A stretch of 16,045 nucleotides of DNA from the NCBI RefSeq assembly GCF_001641265.1, contig NW_020167587.1, forward strand, positions 1 to 16,045, written 5' to 3'. Below the pieces are notes generated by a model. It had not been told where the DNA came from and made no database searches. It saw only the letters and a program-made list of their open reading frames with translations. Positions 7,875 to 16,045 of this stretch are shown one piece after another. The translations under genes and the position numbers were made by a program. The stretch's first letter is position 1, and each line of letters begins with the position of its first letter. This DNA comes from Pseudogymnoascus destructans. Its lineage: Eukaryota; Ascomycota; Leotiomycetes; Thelebolales; Thelebolaceae.

Positions 7875-8148
7875 TCTTAAGGTCCCGAATGCTGGTTTAC
7901 CATTTCCTGATTCCTCCTTCTTGATCTTGGAAAGCAGCGACATTTAGAGCTCAGTTGCCTAGAAAAGTTGGATGTCGATACGAGGACGCGTAACTCAAGG
8001 TAATAGTGGTTCGGAGCATCTGTTGGTTTAGGAGACTCTGGAACTACGTTTGCCTTCTCTGTTTGAATGGAGCCTACATGCTCAACAGCATTCGGCTTCT
8101 CTGTTTTGAAAGGAAGCCTGGTGCTGCCAACACATCAGCCCCATCGGC
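7875..8148 (-). pseudogene. Weak minus-strand coding trace, family unknown
   Basis: One minus-strand frame reads, among others, LPFKTEKPNAVEHVGSIQTE then KANVVPESPKPTDAP, which has protein-like low-complexity composition and contains two copies of an xxTEKxN unit about 15 residues apart. An in-frame TGA interrupts the upstream end. Another frame nearby reads MSLLSKIKKEESGNGKPAFG before a stop. No domain is recognised and the trace may be chance. Confidence 0.2.
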
Positions 8149-8532
8149 TCATGTATTTAAACCAGCTTATATCACCAACTGAGCTTCTCTCAGTACGGGT
8201 AATATATTTACTACTCAGGAAACTACTGCATCTAGCTCCAAAGTTGCAGGTGCACAGCGGCGCCCTCAACCAGTAACAATCTAATCAGGCAAGAAAATTA
8301 TTGCATTATCTACTAGTCTATATAACTAATCGCCAAGTCCTCATTTCATGAAATAACCCAGACTGTAGGCGGCTGGATCTGAATGAATACTGCAATATAT
8401 ATATACCATATTCTCTATACGCTGCCTGTATCCAAGTGACACGCACATCGGAAGACTGATGAATCCATAACAACTTCGTGTTGGGCTTACTGGTTTAATT
8501 CCGTAGCACAGTTCGTCCAAGACCCTTGATTT
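8149..8532. other. Intergenic stretch without a recognised gene
   Basis: Nothing with a family signature was seen. There is a short AT dinucleotide run near 8394-8404. A minus-strand gene ends at its right border, so its 3' flank lies here. Confidence 0.4.
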
Positions 8533-9835
8533 CTATAGATTCCCAACATTTAAGGCCATAAACATCTCGCGTACTCTGGGTATGTAAGGTTTCCCATAGA
8601 TCTGGCTCAGCTCATCACTTAATAGCTGGGGCCGCTCAAGTGGTCCTTCCTCTCGGCATACTTATGCCTAAGTAAAGCGATATTCCACGCAAAACTCGAG
8701 TGCCCAATGCCTCCAAAGCCGATGCTTTGTCATGACTTGAAATCCACCATGCCTGCTGATCCCAAGACAACATCTTTAGCGTCGCTTTGTCCGTTTCGTC
8801 CAGTAAATCAAACTTCGTCGGACTGTGATATTAATGCTGCCGCATCAACTTTAAACTTCGCGACTTCTTCTTGGTCCCAGATGCCAATAGATATGAGATG
8901 TGCTCGAGGAATTGCTTGCTCCAATATAGTCTTGACTGCGTCTCATATCGGCTGTATACCCAGTCGCCAACCGGCCAACCCTGCTGCGAGTCATATTCGT
9001 GCGAAGGTGAACACCAAGGAAGAAATTAGGAGAATGGGTTTAAGAAGATCGATATCATAGAATATCTCTCAGCAAGCTTTAATAGAGTCTTTGTCGCTAG
9101 AATGCTGATGTCAGCGCGGAATTGAGGATCTTCCCAAAACTGTCGCAAAGCCATCGCCGTCGGTGTATATAGGATATGACAAGTACGATCTCTCAAGTTT
9201 GATGACCACAGTGTTGTCAAACATATACTGATATGTTCCCAAGCCAGTTATAGAATAGACCCTCCATTTTTCAGTTCCAATTTTCATCAGGTCGAGCGAC
9301 TCGGGTGCAGTGCTATCGGCTCGTGGAATGTCTTCCCTTTGTATCCTCAACTGTATCGTATAGACGAAGCCCGGGCAGAGAGCATGAGGGACTCGCGAAA
9401 GTGCTGCCGATCAAACATATATTCGAATCAGCCCCTATCCTGTGCGTATTGCTGCAGTGTCTGACTCGTTGCGGAGCACGATCTTGGGCTCCACGAGGGA
9501 ACCTCTGCCAAATGGAGTAGCGAACGCAATTCAAGATCGAGTTGCGGATGTGCCAATGCCTCCCACACTGTCGTTGCAGGTGAACACGATGTTTTCCTTC
9601 CATTCTGTATCCGCGCAGATGCTCTTGATTGCCTCGGATTCGATCGGCGCAAAGTCGAAGGCATCGCTAGTAGTCGGATTCGTAGGAAAGAGTGAGGTTC
9701 GCTTGAGAATATGTTCCAAGGAGTGCGATCAAGAAATAGTATAGCTGATCAAATGCGAGCCAAATCCAAACTGCAATAAGCAGCCAGGAGACAAGGCGAT
9801 ATGTATTCGACGAACACTCGAGGCAGCTGGATCAT
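8533..9835 (-). pseudogene. Fungal O-fucosyltransferase-like glycosyltransferase pseudogene
   Basis: Fungal proteins of this type are membrane-anchored enzymes thought to transfer a sugar in the secretory pathway. Reading across frames from the start at 9835: a membrane anchor (LVSWLLIAVWIWLAFDQLYY, about 9795-9725), FAPIESEAIKSICADTEW, NDSVGGIG then IRNSILNCVRY, LVEPKIVLRNESDTAAIRTG, a CPGLRLYDTVED segment, YLSYPIYTDGDGFATV, FRADISILATKTLLKLAERY, LEQAIPRAHLISIGIWDQEE, KFDLLDETDKATLKMLSWDQ, GGIGHSSFAWNIALL and LSDELSQIYGKP, then TYPEYARCLWP in a neighbouring frame. The 1303-bp span matches an uninterrupted gene of about 430 codons, so nearly the whole gene is present. At least eight frame changes (for example near 9805, 9690, 9555, 9400, 9150 and 8800) and several stops show it is dead. 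The family call rests on remembered family motifs, not a search. Confidence 0.65.
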
Positions 9836-10560
9836 GGCTGTTGGATATCTAAAACAAATCGGCAGTAATAAACATCAAGACGTTCGCAAATAACTCAAAG
9901 ACGATAAAGAAAAGGAATGAGCGTGACTGATACATTCTGTGTTGTTGTGGTGCATCATCGCCCTGTCGCTGTGTTTTTGTGTTTTGTTTGCCGCGAGGAT
10001 ATGCAGCGTGGCGCACGCTTTGCTTTGTGGGGACCACATCGGCTGTGAAGCACGTCGCTTCGCCGCTCCCGTTCCGGTCCTCCCCGCCCACTCTCCCCCT
10101 TTCCGCAAATCCGAGGCGAGAGCTAGTTCACAAGCGCCTGTCTTGGTACGGACTACGAAATATATGCGAACAGCCTCAAAGAAATGCTCATTGTAGAGCT
10201 GAGGTTCAAGAAAATAATCGATGAGGTACAGTGTCTATCAGATGGACTGGGGATTCACCTTGTATCAATGCATCCCGCTTAGCTCAATCGAGACTTGCGG
10301 CTGAAGATAACGACGTACAACTCCTCAACAACTAAATGTCGTGACGTTTTCCACATACACAAACAAGTCCTGTAAGTGGCAGAGACACAAGCGAAAAGGT
10401 AAGGTTGTCCAGTCAATGGCGGACATAGGGTAAGACTTATATCCTCTGTGCTACAGGGCAGCTATGGTCAAATGAACGCTGTTGATAAATAATTATAGAT
10501 ATATATTTATCTGCAACTGCATTTCATCGCAGCCAAATATGCGCTTCGCACTTATTATTG
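9836..10560. other. Upstream flank of the glycosyltransferase pseudogene; no gene recognised
   Basis: It contains a relatively GC-rich patch near 10030-10110 that gives open frames on both strands with no family signature. It probably includes the old promoter of the minus-strand pseudogene at 8533-9835. Confidence 0.4.
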
Positions 10561-10631
10561 GACAACTTATTATCTTCTTACTGGAGCATACATCTCCACT
10601 GGACTGCTCATTCCGTCTGAGCATACATTTC

Positions 10632-10850
10632 CTAGGCGCACGCTCTGTAAATAACTCTTGCGGCCCAAACACAGAGCTTGTATACTTCTCGCTCTCTGGA
10701 GACATTTCCTGGCTCTGTACATGATGATTGCTGCTGAAGTAGGATTTGGCTCTGCAGGCTTCCCTTTACGTCGCTTGTATAATAGGTACCTGCGACGAGG
10801 ACTGCGATCAAACAAGCTGCCGCCGCTGACAAATACTCCCAATCACCGCT
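10632..10850 (-). pseudogene. Small minus-strand trace with a predicted membrane segment
   Basis: The frame reads GDWEYLSAAAACLIAVLVAG then TYYTSDVKGSLQSQILLQQQ and ends at a TAG after RVIYRACA. The run SAAAACLIAVLVAG is a plausible membrane helix with a charged flank before it, as at the N-terminus of a type II membrane protein. There is no start codon; a TAA precedes the frame. The family is unknown and chance is possible. Confidence 0.22.
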
Positions 10851-10860
10851 TTTGAGAGTT

Positions 10861-11221
10861 TACCTCCAGACTGGCCGTATTGCCGGAGGGTACAGTGCTG
10901 GTGTTCTGAGGTGGGATTATCCAAGATTGCCAAAACCCACTCCATGTGTCCGCCCAGTCCGTTGTAGAAGATATAATTGAGTTGTCCGTAGGTTGAATTG
11001 CGTCGGACTATAGTTGTCGAGTATTAGGCCAGGAGCCTGCGCAAGATACCAGACTCCTTTACCTGTCTGCCAATTAACCCTATAAATGCAGCTTGTAGGA
11101 ATGAACGGCCAGAGAAAATATGCCGCGCGGGCCAGTCAGGGAAGCAAGGAAAATACAGCGTAGGCGTGCTTATTATTGGAGATTCAAGGTGAGGTTGAGA
11201 AGAGAAAAGGGACCTTGATTG
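10861..11221. other. No gene recognised
   Basis: Short frames only. I saw no repeat, RNA gene or transposon end here. Confidence 0.4.
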
Positions 11222-12262
11222 TTATATTCTGTGAGACAGAGTGCTGAGACGAAATGTGAAGCTCAGATATGATGGCGAGGAGACGATCATCTTATATTGC
11301 GGATCGGCTGTATTCCAGAAGTAAAGCCATACTTGGGTTGAAAAGTCACTGGAAGATTCTTCGTAATGAATCACAATACTTTGGGCAAGTAAAGATAAGG
11401 AACGTAGCATCCACTGCTACTTGCATCGAGTTTCTTATTGACGAGTTTCCAGACGCAAGCAGACATGCTTGGACGAAAAGTCGAAAGGCGACGCTCCATC
11501 TTCAACGCCGTACCATATCCAAGAGGTCAATTGGCAGGTGATCAATAGCATATGGTTGACTCGAGACTGGGCTAAGGACTCGACTTGGTCATACCCACAT
11601 AGTCAAGGATCCAGGGATCCAAAGGCTGCAGAGCCAATATGCATTCCATAGAGTTGATGGAGTCCGACCTTTCCGAACATACTACTTGTTATGAATGTGC
11701 CGTTCCATCGAGGATTCGGAGGGAAATGGTTCATGATTGATTGAACTCAGTGCTCCAAGGCTAATTTCCGATTGTTAAGGGATATGTCGATCCGTTGGCA
11801 GTGTTTCGTGACCGTCTGAAACAACTAACATGTCGAAATCTTGAATATCGCAGTGAACGAATCCCAGAAGCTCCTCCCTGACCGGCACAGCCGCTGTATC
11901 GACATCCAGTGAGCAGACCCAAATATTGTCGGTAGAGCTCCAACAGTATGAGAGAAGGTTGAGTTTCTATGGAACCTGTTGCCCAATTTCGAAGGTTTGT
12001 TGATGAGCTTGAATTATCGTATACACCTGTGATTGTGCAATACATGATGAACTAGTTGCGCAAAGTGAAGATGCTAGCACATTCGACATCCAAGATCCGC
12101 CAGGGAGAAGTCGATGGACTGTAATTGTACCGATGCGAATATTAACGGCCTGCCATGGCCCACTGGACCATAGCTATTTGATGACCAAGGTATGATTGAG
12201 TCTGACCTGGGAGTGCTGCAGATTTCCGGCAGAAATTATGGCTATTATAATTGCTTGGAAAT
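11222..12262 (-). pseudogene. Decayed minus-strand gene of unknown family
   Basis: Three blocks in different frames read like one decayed protein. Block 1 (12262-11778) runs over 160 codons in one frame with only two internal stops (TAG at 12174-12176 and 11967-11969) before TAA at 11775-11777. It includes LWSSGPWQAVNIRIGT and VREELLGFVHCDIQDFDMLV. Block 2 (about 11730-11440) reads MNHFPPNPRWNGTFITSSMF, GKVGLHQLYGMHIGSAAFGS and HMLLITCQLTSWIWYGVEDG, with one stop. Block 3 (11410-11222) reads VWLYFWNTADPQYKMIVSSP and stops at 11222. Composition (Trp, Gly, Pro, few low-complexity runs) is protein-like. GPWQAVNIRIGT faintly recalls the start of a pepsin-type protease and HCDIQDFDMLV a kinase catalytic loop; neither is supported by other motifs, so no function is given. 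Confidence 0.4.
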
Positions 12263-13254
12263 ATGTAGGACATGATAACATGTTCCAGTGTTACAGACAA
12301 CAGGAACGTAGGAACCTCTGAAACTGGCAGTGTTGGGCGATCAACACTACAACTTCAAGAGCATGACGCACAAATATGGATGCAAGAGAGGAGAAAGCAG
12401 GAAAAGGAAGAATGAGGCTTACTAGGCGATACTTGTGCGATTCTGCTATTTTAAGACATAACATGGAAAAGCAATCTTATTATGTTGGATATGTTGGAGT
12501 TCGAGTTGCCTACTGCGTGCATACGGAGGACAAGGCGTACACCGCCTTAGCAGTCCGCTGACACGCCCAATACCCACACGCCATAGCGGATATTGCTTGG
12601 CAGAATACATATTTCAGTGTGGACTTTGCGAAAGCGCCGTGCAAACATTGGCGCTGCAATCTCCGTATTGCTAGGGTGTTGTTGGGCGCTTAACCAGGTA
12701 ACGCGACAGGACAGCGAGCCTCAGTAATCCAGAAAGTCCAAATATAGTACGACTCGAAACACTCAATTGTACAGACTGGCAAATGGAATAGAGACCAGCC
12801 TCTGATGTGCCGTTACCGCCATCCGCCGCATCGTCTGAGCGCTATTAAGGTCTTCGCCCAGTTATCATACTCTCACCGCGCCACTCTATATATCTTCGCG
12901 CTTCAGCCGGTATTACATGCCGCTTCTCGTGTGATGACGGCGGCGATAAAAAAGCGGAATTCCGTATGGACACTAGGCTCACAATGTAGAAGTTTATCGT
13001 TCTGTAAAAGCTTGTCGCGACAGTACATCTCGAAAACTTGGCTCGCTTGCACTGCTGTGGCTTAAGTGCGGGTGTACATTTAGAGCTAATGAGTACGGCA
13101 AATCTCCCTACAAGATGTGTACTATCCATACGGACGGACTGTTTAGGAGACATTAGATAGGTGGATACATAATACTTGGCATTCAATATAACGAATTTTC
13201 ACTTTACGATATTTACACGTGTCACCATTGTATCGACTTAACGGGAGTTGACTG
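12263..13254. other. No gene recognised; scattered short repeats
   Basis: It contains a single GCGAAAGCGCC (12628-12638), the same word as the pogo-like end at 15572; a small hairpin AAGGCG-TACAC-CGCCTT (about 12532-12548); the inverted pair TCCGTATGGA/TCCATACGGA (about 12962 and 13125); and a transposon-end-like sequence finishing at 13254 (minus strand CAGTCAACTCCCGTTAAGTC). Open frames here show no family signature. Confidence 0.4.
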
Positions 13255-13293
13255 TATAATCGTTGGTTCTCAAACCACGCCTGGAGGCGGTTG

Positions 13294-13320
13294 GCGAAAG
13301 CGAACTGGGACGCGAAAGCG
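13294..13320 (+). repeat. Pair of GCGAAAGCG repeats, 18 bases apart
   Basis: GCGAAAGCG occurs at 13294-13302 and 13312-13320. The same word occurs twice, 17 bases apart, at the end of the second pogo-like element (15572-15580, 15589-15597) and once at 12628. Inside a pogo element's 3' region such pairs could be transposase-binding subterminal repeats. Confidence 0.7.
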
Positions 13321-13426
13321 ATTGTGGACACTTCGGGAGCGGACTCGCGACGCGACACGACCGACCATGAACACGACTGACAACGTAACAATGCTGTAAA
13401 TATATATAAGTTATAGAATTAAATAA

Positions 13427-15316
13427 TTAAAAAAGATTTGGATCAATATTGTCAGGCAGTGATTGATCATCACAGCCACCGTCACTTGCATCGTGAATCA
13501 TGTCGTAGTCCAAGCCTGCAAAGTTCACGTACCCACTCTCCTCGATGGCTAACAGTCGGTCCGCCTCCTCCTCCTCCTCACGTTTCTTCTGTGTAACGTC
13601 CGGGTCAATGATTTCTGTACGTAAGCCAATTGGTGGCTCCGTGTCTGGGTTACTTTTTTGAAATTCATGTAGGTCCTTTTTCCGTGTACGTTCTGCCTTC
13701 CGTGCATCGATGCCAGCACGGAGCTGCATCTTACGCTCAACGTTCACCATGCGTGTTCTCTCTCTTTTCTCCCGTGCTTCTTCTAAAAGTTGCTCCTTTA
13801 CCTTCTTCTCATAAATCCTTTGCCGTGCATGTTCAACTGTAATAGCACCACCTTTTTGAATAGATTTCCGACTTCTAACCTTCCGCTGTCGTTGCTCAGT
13901 CATAATAGTAGTAATTTGTACAAGCTCTGACTGGAACAGCTCAGCCTCTGTTAACTGAGTTTGGATTTCAGTATAAGAAGACGCCCACTTTTGCCGTGAC
14001 GGTGAACTAAGGATCTTATCAAATGTTTGACTCCATGTTGAAAGATCATAACTTGCTTGAAATGCGCGTTGTGGTGTTTCTAAAACTTCTGGTTTTGCAT
14101 ATATAGCAACCTTCTCTTGAATCTTTTCATAGTTAGGTGGCCAAATACCTGCATCTCTAAAAGACTTGATACAGTTACCCTTTGTAAATGTCTGCTTACG
14201 GATAGTAGACAAGTCTCTAAAGAAAGATATAACATTATAATCTGTATCAAAATTCCGGATTGCTTGTTGAATTGCACGTCGGTGCCAATGTTTATATTGT
14301 GCAAACACAGTAACATCTAGCGGTTGTAGAATATGCGTAAGATGAGACGAAAACACATGTAAGTGTATATTGTGTTGATGTGCAAGTATTATAAACTCTG
14401 GAACTTCATGTGAGACATGAGAGTCCATTATTAACAATTTCGTTCTTATAGACGGTGTATGTTGAATAAAATGCTGTAGATATTCCATTGCAAGCTCAGA
14501 GTTTGTATATCCGGAATCGGATACTGCAACTTTCTCATCACCGTGTAGATTGTCATGGTACCAACTTTCCATGTGTAATTTTCCTTGTATAATAAGGAAC
14601 GGTGGAAGTGCAATGCCAGCAGCTGAAATTGTCTCTATAACTGTAAGACTTTGTCTGTTCTCTGGAGCTTGTATATAAAGCTATAAATATTAGAATAATA
14701 TAAAGTAAGATAAGTAGAAACAACTTACCTCCTTTACTGCAGATGGTACCAACACATGTTCACCGGTGCTCATTCCTACACGGAATCCAACTTCATCAAA
14801 GTTGTAGATATCACCTGCAGTAATATCTAGTTGATTACACACATCTTTAAATTCATAAAACCATTCTTTAATAGCTGATACTTCATGAGATGCAACCCGT
14901 GCTGCTTCAATTGGCCGGGTTTTTATTGTATGGAAGTTGTGTTGTTGTGTCTTAATCCATGTCTGGAACCACCGTTGTGATGGTGGTACACGTGTTGGAG
15001 TTTCTGCTGCACGTAGTTGGCAGATGGCACTGAACACCATAGGCTTAGTTGCACCGTACCCATTTTCGTACGAGCGTTGGATGTATCTTTGTATAGCTGT
15101 AACTTGTACATCAGACAGTACTCTGTTCTGGCCTCCGCGTGGCACAGCGGTGCATTGTGGTGATGCGCGTCGTTGTCGTAGTCGTATAGTCCGGAGCGTA
15201 CTTGGGTTTACTCTGTACATCCGTGCTACTGTAGCACTCTTCTCTGTTGGGTTTTCATTTAAAAATTCAATGGCATTTAAAAGAGCTTCATTTTTATTTA
15301 CTTCAACTACCGGCAT
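13427..15316 (-). CDS. Pogo/Fot1-type transposase, apparently intact (613 aa, one intron)
   Basis: This transposase would cut out and reinsert its element at TA sites in nuclear DNA. The start chosen is MPVVEVNKNEALLNA at 15316; an upstream Met at 15391 reads back into an unrelated hAT fragment. Exon 1 is 15316-14729, the 48-bp intron 14728-14681 (GTAAGTT...TATAG), and exon 2 is 14680-13427. Removing the intron keeps the frame (SAVKE then LYIQAPENRQSLTVIET). Order: Psq-type helix-turn-helix (about 8-50), CENP-B-type DNA-binding region (about 65-145), and DDE domain with NFDEVGF (D174), LLIMDSHVSH (D282) and LQPLDVTVF (D318). The last two are separated by 35 residues, the DD35D spacing of the pogo/Fot1 group. 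The C-terminus is long and basic, with KRERTRMVNVERKMQLRAG and an acidic end, and is likely coiled. No stop or frameshift was found. Element ends were not fixed. Confidence 0.93.
14681..14728 (-). other. Intron of the pogo transposase gene (48 bp)
   Basis: Donor GTAAGTTG at 14728-14721, CTAAT branch-like sequence near 14691, acceptor TTATAG ending at 14681. It is AT-rich, falls between codons, and contains no TCTGGTAAT motif, unlike the introns in the left part of the window. Confidence 0.85.
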
Positions 15317-15363
15317 TTCCAAGTTTGCTCTTGAGTTTGATAGCAAACTGAGTGCAACGAATG

Positions 15364-15569
15364 TCAGTATGACACCCAACTCTTTAAACAAGCTATTACT
15401 CTAAAAATGTCTTTAGAAAGCCTATTTCTAATCTTTGAAATAATAAGGCTACCTATACTAAAAAGGCTCTCTATAGGAGCACTAGTAGCAGGGATTTGTA
15501 AATAGCGCCTAGCTATAGTAGCTAGAATTGGAAATCAAGATTGATTTATTTTCCAATAACGTACATGTA
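15364..15569 (-). pseudogene. hAT transposase C-terminal (dimerisation) fragment
   Basis: The minus strand reads YWKINQS, an in-frame TGA, then FPILATIARRYLQIPATSAP and IESLFSIGSLIISKIRNRLS, ending VSY and TGA at 15364. This is the conserved hAT dimerisation block (compare ARIARDHLAIPATSAASERVF in the element at 1681-4365), but the sequence is from a different family. It is cut off on its upstream side at about 15570 by the end of the second pogo-like element, so the rest should lie beyond that element, outside the window. The pogo transposase element begins within about 50 bases past its stop codon. Confidence 0.85.
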
Positions 15570-15664
15570 TAGCGAAAGCGCCAAACAAGCGAAAGCGCCA
15601 AAATTATCTACCCTCATGACAAACATTGCGATAAATCTACCACAACATTAGAAATCAATTGAAA
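15570..15664 (-). mobile_element. Terminal region of a second pogo-like element
   Basis: At the hAT fragment edge the sequence changes to TAGCGAAAGCGCCAAACAAG, with GCGAAAGCGCCAAA repeated 17 bases later (15572-15597). This sits right beside a TA dinucleotide, the expected pogo/Tc1 target, and about 95 bases past the stop codon of the next gene. It is the likely 3' terminal repeat of the element that continues beyond the window edge. The opposite end is not visible, so the exact terminus is inferred. Confidence 0.55.
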
Positions 15665-16045
15665 CTACTCGGAGTCCTCTTCCTCAGAGGTGTCTATTAC
15701 AATCTGACACGTGCGCGCATTGTGCCCAGTCTCACCACACTTGCCACAGCGACGGGCACGGGTTTCTTCCCTTGGCTTCCGACCACGGCTTGCCCTTATT
15801 TCCTGCTCTACCTGCTGCACAACATCCCTCTCATCCTGTAGCTCTTGCGCCCCTTGTTGACTAAGTGATCCTCCTTGCTGTAGTCGTGTTTTCCTAGCTC
15901 TCCGGCGCTTGCTTAGTACTTCATTTGCCTGTCGTAGGTTTTGGTTCTCTCCCTTTAGCAGTGCTAATTGATGCATTATTTGCGATGCACCCTTTGTAAA
16001 CTGGTCAACAGCTGCATAGATTGAGGTTGGAGAGCTATTTTGATG
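15665..16045 (-). CDS. C-terminal part of a second pogo-like transposase (runs off the window)
   Basis: The open frame enters from the window edge (HQNSSPTSIYAAVDQFTKGA) and ends at TAG 15667-15665. It shows a coiled-coil stretch (LLKGENQNLRQANEVLSKRR), a basic segment (RRARKTRLQQGG), a Gln/Glu-rich linker, and a CCHC zinc knuckle, RRCGKCGETGHNARTC (C-x2-C-x4-H-x4-C), before an acidic tail (DTSEEEDSE). This arrangement is familiar from the C-termini of fungal pogo-type DDE transposases, where the knuckle probably helps bind nucleic acid. The DDE domain itself lies outside the window. It differs from the transposase at 13427-15316, which has no knuckle. No lesion is visible in the portion present. 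Confidence 0.8.
   Translation of the reverse strand, partial: HQNSSPTSIYAAVDQFTKGASQIMHQLALLKGENQNLRQANEVLSKRRRARKTRLQQGGSLSQQGAQELQDERDVVQQVEQEIRASRGRKPREETRARRCGKCGETGHNARTCQIVIDTSEEEDSE

Noticed and set aside
8707..9060. A 117-residue plus-strand open frame
   Set aside because: It lies opposite the glycosyltransferase pseudogene, whose family blocks (WDQ, GIGHSSFAWN) are readable on the minus strand.
9939..10224. Overlapping plus- and minus-strand frames near 9940-10220
   Set aside because: They arise from a local GC-rich patch, no family signature was seen on either strand, and no start or splice context favours one of them.
11820..11880. A protein kinase catalytic loop (HCDIQDFDMLV)
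   Set aside because: No glycine-rich loop, VAIK-like lysine or DFG motif is readable in the flanking frames, so the similarity is too short to use.
15317..15391. A longer pogo transposase starting at 15391
   Set aside because: The extra residues cross the presumed element boundary and read toward the stop region of the neighbouring hAT fragment; the Psq domain begins soon after the Met at 15316.
13630..15404. Plus-strand frames opposite the pogo transposase (for example 14937-15404)
   Set aside because: They are antisense shadows; the minus strand carries the DNA-binding and DDE motifs and a consistent intron.

Overview
The window looks like a transposon-rich, gene-poor stretch of a filamentous ascomycete genome (Pezizomycotina; a dothideomycete is my guess). 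The grounds are very short introns (43-67 bp) with GTAAGT-type donors and CTAAC-type branch sites, fungal pogo/Fot1 and hAT transposases, a Ty3/gypsy remnant, solo LTRs, and a decayed copy of what looks like the fungal O-fucosyltransferase-like glycosyltransferase family. No tRNA, rRNA or CRISPR was seen. Only one long gene appears intact: a pogo-type transposase.

Left part (1-7300), nested elements. Positions 56-1400 are a truncated gypsy pol (protease plus the start of reverse transcriptase). It abuts the broken 3' side of a minus-strand gene whose 65-codon coding exon (1459-1657) opens with a histone H3-like tail. The 5' untranslated intron of that gene is split by a complete but mutated hAT element, 1681-4365, with an 11-bp terminal inverted repeat and a perfect 8-bp target duplication. 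The duplicated site is the intron's apparent branch point. The H3-like gene faces away from an unrecognised multi-exon plus-strand gene (4744-6216), and the two share a promoter-sized gap. That gene is split by a solo LTR (4912-5283, duplication CAAAG). A hAT N-terminal fragment with a BED-like finger follows (6340-7271), split by a second solo LTR of the same family in opposite orientation (6431-6669, duplication AAGTC). An 11-bp tandem motif, TCTGGTAATCY, recurs at seven places here, five of them inside predicted introns of different genes.

Middle part (7300-13250), decayed host-type genes, all reading on the minus strand. The clearest is a full-length but many-times frameshifted glycosyltransferase pseudogene (8533-9835). 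A second pseudogene of unknown family spans 11222-12262. Weaker coding traces lie near 7875-8148 and 10632-10850. The rest is featureless.

Right part (13255-16045), a second nest. An intact pogo transposase (13427-15316, one intron, DD35D triad) lies just past the stop codon of a hAT C-terminal fragment (15364-15569). That fragment is cut upstream by a second pogo-like element, whose repeat-bearing end (about 15570) and C-terminal coiled-coil/zinc-knuckle region run off the window edge.

The window reads as layers. Old genes, including the H3-tail gene and its divergent neighbour, were invaded by hAT, LTR and pogo elements, several of which can be removed to the exact base to restore the earlier sequence.
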